NCBI GenBank assembly: GCA_910585535.1
Contig: CAJUFK010000064.1
Coordinates: 1 to 17,856, forward strand
DNA: 17,856 nucleotides
Source of the DNA: an uncultured Angelakisella sp.
GTDB taxonomy: Bacteria; Bacillota; Clostridia; Oscillospirales; Ruminococcaceae
Direction of reading: 5' to 3'
Positions 15,306-17,856 of this stretch are shown piece by piece. The notes under the pieces are model-generated. The model did not search any database and was not told where the DNA came from. It saw only the letters and a list, made by a program, of their open reading frames with translations. The position numbers and the translations under genes were made by a program. Positions within the stretch are counted from its first letter, which is position 1. Each line of letters begins with the position of its first letter.

Positions 15306-16214
15306 CTACCCGGCGGCGAGATCCTCCCGATACCTGCGGAGGGCGGCTTCCCCCTCGTCACCGGCGGCCAGCACCTGGTCCAGCTGGGCCAGCAGCTCCT
15401 TCCGGGCCCCAGGCAGTTCTCCCTCCACGCGGACCCCGTTGGTCTCCCCCAAGGTTGCGAAGTACAGGGGGACGGTCAGCTCCCGGATGAGAGTCCGGAG
15501 TTCCCGCAGCTTCTCCAGCTCCCCGGCCTCCTGCCAGTTCCCCGCCTGCTGTTCCTGCCAGAGGCGGGAGCCGGGGTAGACGGTAAGCATCGAGCTGCCC
15601 AGAATCCCTGGCTTGGTGCGGTTAAAGAGGGCGGCGGAGCGTCTGGCGGCTTCCTCTCCCCGCCCTGCGCCGGAAAGCCCTGCCAGGTAAAAGAAGTGGT
15701 AGGCGATCCCTGCCTCCTCCAGCCGCCGGCTCTCCCGGAGGATGTCCTCCGGCCCAAAGCCTTTGTCCATAAAGGCCAGGGCGTCGCCGTCCCCGGTCTC
15801 TACGCCGATGGAGAGCCCCTGGTACCCCAGCTGCCCCAGCTGGCGAAGCTCCTGGTCCGTCTTGGCGGAGATGTCTGTGATCCGGGCAAAGCAGCCGATG
15901 CTGCCGCATTCCGGGAAGTACGTTTGGACCAGCTCCCCGATCCGCCGCAGGCGCTTGAACTCCAGGGCGAAGGGGTTTCCGCCCACCAGAAAGACCCGCC
16001 GGACCAGGGGCTTGTCCCGCCGCCCCCGCAGGGTCATCTGGGCCTCCAAAAGATCCGCCTCAATCTGCTCCAGGGGGGACATCCGGAAGGGGTAGGGAAG
16101 GTCCCGGTAGAGGGTGCAGAATTTGCAGCGGTGGTGGGTGCAGCCGGCGGTGGCCTGGAGGAGCAGCGAACCCGCCTCATAGGGAGGCCGCCAGATGGTT
16201 CCTGTGTAGTGCAT
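15306..16214 (-). CDS. Radical SAM protein of unknown substrate
   Basis: This 302-residue protein carries the iron-sulfur motif C25-x4-C30-x2-C33 (GCTHHRCKFCTLY), the spacing seen in a small radical SAM group with phrases like GCSHNKCxFC. It should bind a 4Fe-4S cluster and S-adenosylmethionine. A GGNP segment at 78-81 fits the SAM-binding GGE-like motif and GVETGD at 137-142 is a further conserved strand. There is no clear C-terminal auxiliary-cluster Cys cluster, and no B12 domain. The ATG (16212-16214) has AAAGGAG nine bases upstream. It is divergent from an HxlR regulator with interleaved promoters, so that regulator probably controls it. No hairpin separates its stop from the bioY promoter, so some read-through into bioY is possible. 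The reaction is unknown. Confidence 0.88.
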   Translation of the reverse strand: MHYTGTIWRPPYEAGSLLLQATAGCTHHRCKFCTLYRDLPYPFRMSPLEQIEADLLEAQMTLRGRRDKPLVRRVFLVGGNPFALEFKRLRRIGELVQTYFPECGSIGCFARITDISAKTDQELRQLGQLGYQGLSIGVETGDGDALAFMDKGFGPEDILRESRRLEEAGIAYHFFYLAGLSGAGRGEEAARRSAALFNRTKPGILGSSMLTVYPGSRLWQEQQAGNWQEAGELEKLRELRTLIRELTVPLYFATLGETNGVRVEGELPGARKELLAQLDQVLAAGDEGEAALRRYREDLAAG

Positions 16215-16234
16215 GGTATCACACTCCTTTTTGG

Positions 16235-16263
16235 TTGATGTCCCTATGATAAAGTGGTACAAT
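16235..16263 (+). promoter_or_regulatory. Promoter of the HxlR regulator gene
   Basis: TTGATG (16235-16240) and TACAAT (16258-16263) are 17 bases apart, with TG at 16255-16256 giving an extended -10. It overlaps the oppositely directed radical SAM promoter almost completely. GTAC at 16257-16260 and again at 16275-16278 could be operator half-sites for the regulator itself. Confidence 0.7.
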
Positions 16264-16274
16264 GGGAAAAACAA
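16246..16274 (-). promoter_or_regulatory. Promoter of the radical SAM gene
   Basis: On the - strand TTGTTT (complement of 16269-16274) and TATCAT (complement of 16246-16251) are 17 bases apart. The boxes interleave with those of the + strand promoter, so only one polymerase could occupy the site at a time. A single regulator bound here would affect both genes. Confidence 0.6.
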
Positions 16275-16329
16275 GTACGGTCTTTTTTTAATGATACTAT
16301 CTTTTTTCCTACAAAGGAGGGGGAAAGCG

Positions 16330-16707
16330 ATGGCCGAAAACAAGTTCAGCGGCCGGGAGGCCCTGGCCCGCTGCCTTCCCATGAGTCTTCTCCAGGGGGC
16401 GCTGGGGGGAAAGTGGAAGCTGCTCATCCTTTGGTATGTTTCCTTTTACCGGGTCCAGCGGTTCGGGGAACTCTGCCGCCGTCTGCCGGGAATCACCCAG
16501 TCCACCCTCACCAAGCAGCTGCGGGAGCTGGAGGCGGACGGGTTCCTCCACCGGGAGGTGTTTCCCCAGGTCCCGCCCCGGGTGGAATACAGCCTCACCC
16601 CCCTGGGAGAAAGCTTTGTTCCCATCCTGGACCAGATGGTGGCCTGGGGGGAGAAGAACCTCTGTCCCCCTGACTACCGGAACCCTTACCGTTCCGAGGA
16701 GGAATGA
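16330..16707 (+). CDS. HxlR-family winged-helix transcriptional regulator
   Basis: This 125-residue regulator matches the HxlR family from end to end: GGKWKLLIL at 26-34, RFGELCRRLPGITQSTLTKQ as the recognition region around 44-63, LRELEADGFLHRE, and the wing PQVPPRVEYSLTPLG at 79-93. Family members such as YodB and HypR sense quinones, aldehydes or disulfide stress through an N-terminal Cys. Here C15 sits about where that Cys lies, with C49 and C112 also present. The ATG at 16330 has AGGAGG (16315-16320) nine bases upstream. Longer in-frame extensions lack a ribosome site. It is divergent from the radical SAM gene, the likely target, and is probably also autoregulated. Redox sensing is inference. 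Confidence 0.92.
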   Translation: MAENKFSGREALARCLPMSLLQGALGGKWKLLILWYVSFYRVQRFGELCRRLPGITQSTLTKQLRELEADGFLHREVFPQVPPRVEYSLTPLGESFVPILDQMVAWGEKNLCPPDYRNPYRSEEE

Positions 16708-16873
16708 GCCGTGACGACCATAGCGCAAAATCGCTCCCTCGTAACCTGGAAAGGAGTGTTACTACTTTTCGCCTTTTGCTGCATCCGACTCCAGGCACAA
16801 CTCAAGTCAGCGTACAACCGTTAGGCGCGGAGCGCCGGGGAGGGTCTGCCTGCGGGCGCTAGCCCGCTGGGTC
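16708..16873. other. Intergenic stretch with two GC-rich hairpins, no gene seen
   Basis: No open frame here has a start with a ribosome site. Two perfect inverted repeats stand out: GGCGC-gga-GCGCC (16824-16836) and GCGGGC-gcta-GCCCGC (16852-16867). Neither has a T-run, so neither is a standard terminator for the regulator gene. AGCG/CGCT around 16724-16737 forms a smaller one. The base composition shifts abruptly between A/T-mixed and GC-rich, as in decayed or repeat-derived DNA. Confidence 0.4.
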
Positions 16874-16902
16874 TTGCAAAGGTTATTAGATGGTGCTATA
16901 AT
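16874..16902 (+). promoter_or_regulatory. Sigma-A promoter of the His/Cys-repeat gene
   Basis: TTGCAA (16874-16879) and TATAAT (16897-16902) are exactly 17 bases apart. Transcription should begin near 16909 with a leader of roughly 28 bases carrying the GGGAGG ribosome site (16921-16926). The gene therefore has its own strong housekeeping-type promoter. Confidence 0.85.
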
Positions 16903-16936
16903 AAAGCTAACAATCTGTATGGGAGGTTATCTACCA

Positions 16937-17449
16937 ATGATCCGAACCCTTCGGGCCCTTATTCTGGCCCTGGTGCTGCTGCTTGTTGCCACTACCGCCT
17001 GGGCAGTGGAAACAGAAACCGCTGCCCCCTCTTGGTGCATCCTGAACCATGAGCATTGCACCGGGGAGAATTGCGGCCTTCTTCATGAGCATTGCGTCCA
17101 TATAAACTGCATCGTGGATCATGACCATTGCACAGAACAGGACTGTAAAGTGGACCATTCCCATTGCGTCCATAATAATTGTATCCAGAACCATACCCAC
17201 TGCACAACTGCAAATTGCCAGCTGGACCACCTGCACTGTGTCCATAACGACTGTACCGTCGCCCATGGCCATTGCACCGAGGCAAACTGCCAGCTGAACC
17301 ACCAGCATTGCACAGGCCATTACGATGGCAGCTATTACGGAGAAGGCCATGGCGGCTGTTGGAATAATACCTACCGCCAGTCCTGGTCCTCCTCCTATTA
17401 CCGCTCTGGCTGTTCCAGAAGCCGGGGCCACCACAGTTCCCATCACTAA
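16937..17449 (+). CDS. Secreted His/Cys 12-residue tandem-repeat protein, putative metal binder
   Basis: I do not recognise this 170-residue protein as a named family. It begins with a signal peptide (MIRTLR, a Leu/Val core, probable cleavage after AWA at 21-23). Residues 34-125 hold eight tandem units of 12 residues with the pattern x3-H-x-H-C-x4-C. Sixteen Cys fall at 34, 41, 46, 53 and so on with strictly alternating gaps of 7 and 5. Sixteen His form HxH pairs every 12 residues. Units alternate between HCT and HCVH forms, so H55, H79 and H103 add a third His every 24 residues. The tail (126-170) is rich in Tyr, Ser and Gly, has C141 and C159, and ends HHSSHH. ATG 16937 has GGGAGG ten bases upstream. 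Binding of zinc, copper, iron or heme outside the cell is inference; a disulfide-linked repeat structure is the alternative. Confidence 0.85.
   Translation: MIRTLRALILALVLLLVATTAWAVETETAAPSWCILNHEHCTGENCGLLHEHCVHINCIVDHDHCTEQDCKVDHSHCVHNNCIQNHTHCTTANCQLDHLHCVHNDCTVAHGHCTEANCQLNHQHCTGHYDGSYYGEGHGGCWNNTYRQSWSSSYYRSGCSRSRGHHSSHH
17036..17311 (+). repeat. In-frame 36-base coding repeat (His/Cys units)
   Basis: Eight 36-base units encode the H-x-H-C-x4-C repeat. The amino acids are conserved but codons vary (TGC/TGT and CAT/CAC both occur), so this is not a fresh slippage array. Units 5-6 and 7-8 resemble each other most (ANCQLDHLHC and ANCQLNHQHC), which suggests the last duplication copied a 72-base pair of units. 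Confidence 0.88.
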
Positions 17450-17612
17450 GAAGCTGTATTCCCAACCGTTTGACACCATCTGGCCGGGTCTTTTTCCGCC
17501 CTGCTGCGTTACAAAAACTTGTAAGCCATAAAGGCTGGACTGCGTTTTTGTGCCTTGCAGGACGGAAAATCCCTCGCCCATCTGGCATCTCCCGGTTGTG
17601 AATACAGCTTCT
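17449..17612. repeat. 164-bp imperfect palindrome, MITE-like or large structured RNA
   Basis: The outer arms GAAGCTGTATTCCCAACCG (17450-17468) and CGGTTGTGAATACAGCTTC (17593-17611) match with one mismatch in 19. Inner arms continue: CCATCTGG with CCAGATGG-complement sequence, then TTTTTCCGCCCTGC (17491-17504) against GCAGGACGGAAAA, and ACAAAAAC (17511-17518) against GTTTTTGT. The tip (about 17519-17543) has an AGCC/GGCT mini-stem. TAA lies at both outer ends (17447-17449 and 17612-17614), like a duplicated TA-type target. The left end overlaps the last base of the His/Cys gene's stop codon. It has no gene inside. It may act as that gene's 3' end. Confidence 0.75.
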
Positions 17613-17620
17613 AAAAAATA

Positions 17621-17659
17621 TTCCCCCCTGCCAAACGTTCTTCGCCAGGCAGGGGGGAA
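17621..17659 (-). terminator. Perfect 12-bp stem with T-run on the - strand
   Basis: TTCCCCCCTGCC (17621-17632) and GGCAGGGGGGAA (17648-17659) form a perfect 12-bp stem with a 15-base loop. On the - strand the stem is followed by TATTTTTT, so it reads as a terminator for transcription coming from the right. On the + strand no T-run follows. No gene on the - strand is seen to its right within the window. Confidence 0.5.
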
Positions 17660-17736
17660 ACACATTTGGGGCGGCCGCCGCATAAAGATAGAAGGTAGGA
17701 ACTACCGACTTTTTAGATAATAGCGAGGTCACCCCC

Positions 17737-17856
17737 ATGAACCGATCATCCCTGCCCCCCTGGAGGCCGGAGGACCAGCGCAGCTGGGAGGAACTGGAGC
17801 GCCGGGCCGCAGCCCAGGCCCGGGAGTTTTATACCCGCGCAGCCCCTCCGCCCCCG
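17737..17856 (+). CDS. Start of an unrecognised gene, truncated by the window edge
   Basis: Forty codons are open from ATG 17737 to the window end. The start has a GAGGT ribosome site about eight bases upstream. The peptide begins MNRSSLPPWRPEDQRSW, continues with a charged Glu/Arg/Ala helix and then a Pro run. The heavy GC third-position bias resembles the window's confident genes, which favours a real gene. No domain can be assigned from this fragment. Upstream, TAGATAAT (17714-17721) may be a -10 box but has no good -35. Confidence 0.55.
   Translation, partial: MNRSSLPPWRPEDQRSWEELERRAAAQAREFYTRAAPPPP

Noticed and set aside
17036..17311. Possible CRISPR-like array because of regular 36-base periodicity
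   Set aside because: The units are contiguous, diverged and in frame, with no unique spacers. They encode a periodic protein.
16931..17738. Long - strand frames opposite the His/Cys-repeat gene
   Set aside because: These look repetitive only because they are the complement of the 36-base coding repeat. They lack a sensible ribosome site, whereas the + strand has a promoter, ribosome site and signal peptide.

Overview
The window looks like chromosomal DNA from a GC-rich, Gram-positive anaerobe of the Clostridia, probably near the Oscillospiraceae (Flavonifractor/Oscillibacter-like). This is inferred from strong AGGAGG-type ribosome sites, frequent TTG starts, a ClpE-type unfoldase with an N-terminal zinc finger, an HxlR regulator, BioY with a BirA-type operator, and the heavy GGC/CCC/GAG codon bias. 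No rRNA, tRNA, CRISPR array, integrase or transposase gene is visible.

Layout. 1-432: no convincing gene, but a very good extended -10 promoter with a 12-bp palindrome at the predicted start of transcription. 433-7690 (+): an enolase-superfamily dipeptide epimerase (L-Ala-D/L-Glu type) followed by a complete Opp/Dpp-type peptide ABC transporter (lipoprotein binding protein, two permeases, two ATPases). Together they suggest uptake and use of cell-wall-derived or other peptides containing D-amino acids. 7719-9287 (+): a membrane glycosyltransferase of the ArnT/PMT type, just behind the last ATPase but with visibly different base composition. A bidirectional terminator at 9306-9334 separates it from 9366-12030 (-), an HlyD/MacA-like adaptor and a MacB/FtsX-type permease with no ATPase gene beside them. 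12300-14576 (+): ClpE-like AAA+ unfoldase, ending at another bidirectional terminator. 14638-15180 (-): biotin transporter subunit BioY under a sigma-A promoter whose -35 box lies inside a BirA-type operator. 15306-16214 (-) and 16330-16707 (+): a radical SAM protein and an HxlR regulator, divergent, with interleaved promoters.

16708-17856 is the accessory-looking end. The outstanding object is a small secreted protein (16937-17449) made of eight near-perfect 12-residue His/Cys units (H-x-H-C-x4-C) with a Tyr/Ser/Gly/His-rich tail. It looks like an extracellular metal-binding solenoid that I cannot assign to a named family. Directly at its stop codon begins a 164-bp imperfect palindrome flanked by TAA, which looks like a MITE-like intergenic repeat or a large structured RNA. 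It is followed by a second perfect 12-bp stem and then the start of an unrecognised gene that runs off the window.

All calls come from reading the sequence; no database search was run. Family assignments rest on visible motifs, and regulatory sites on consensus matching by eye.
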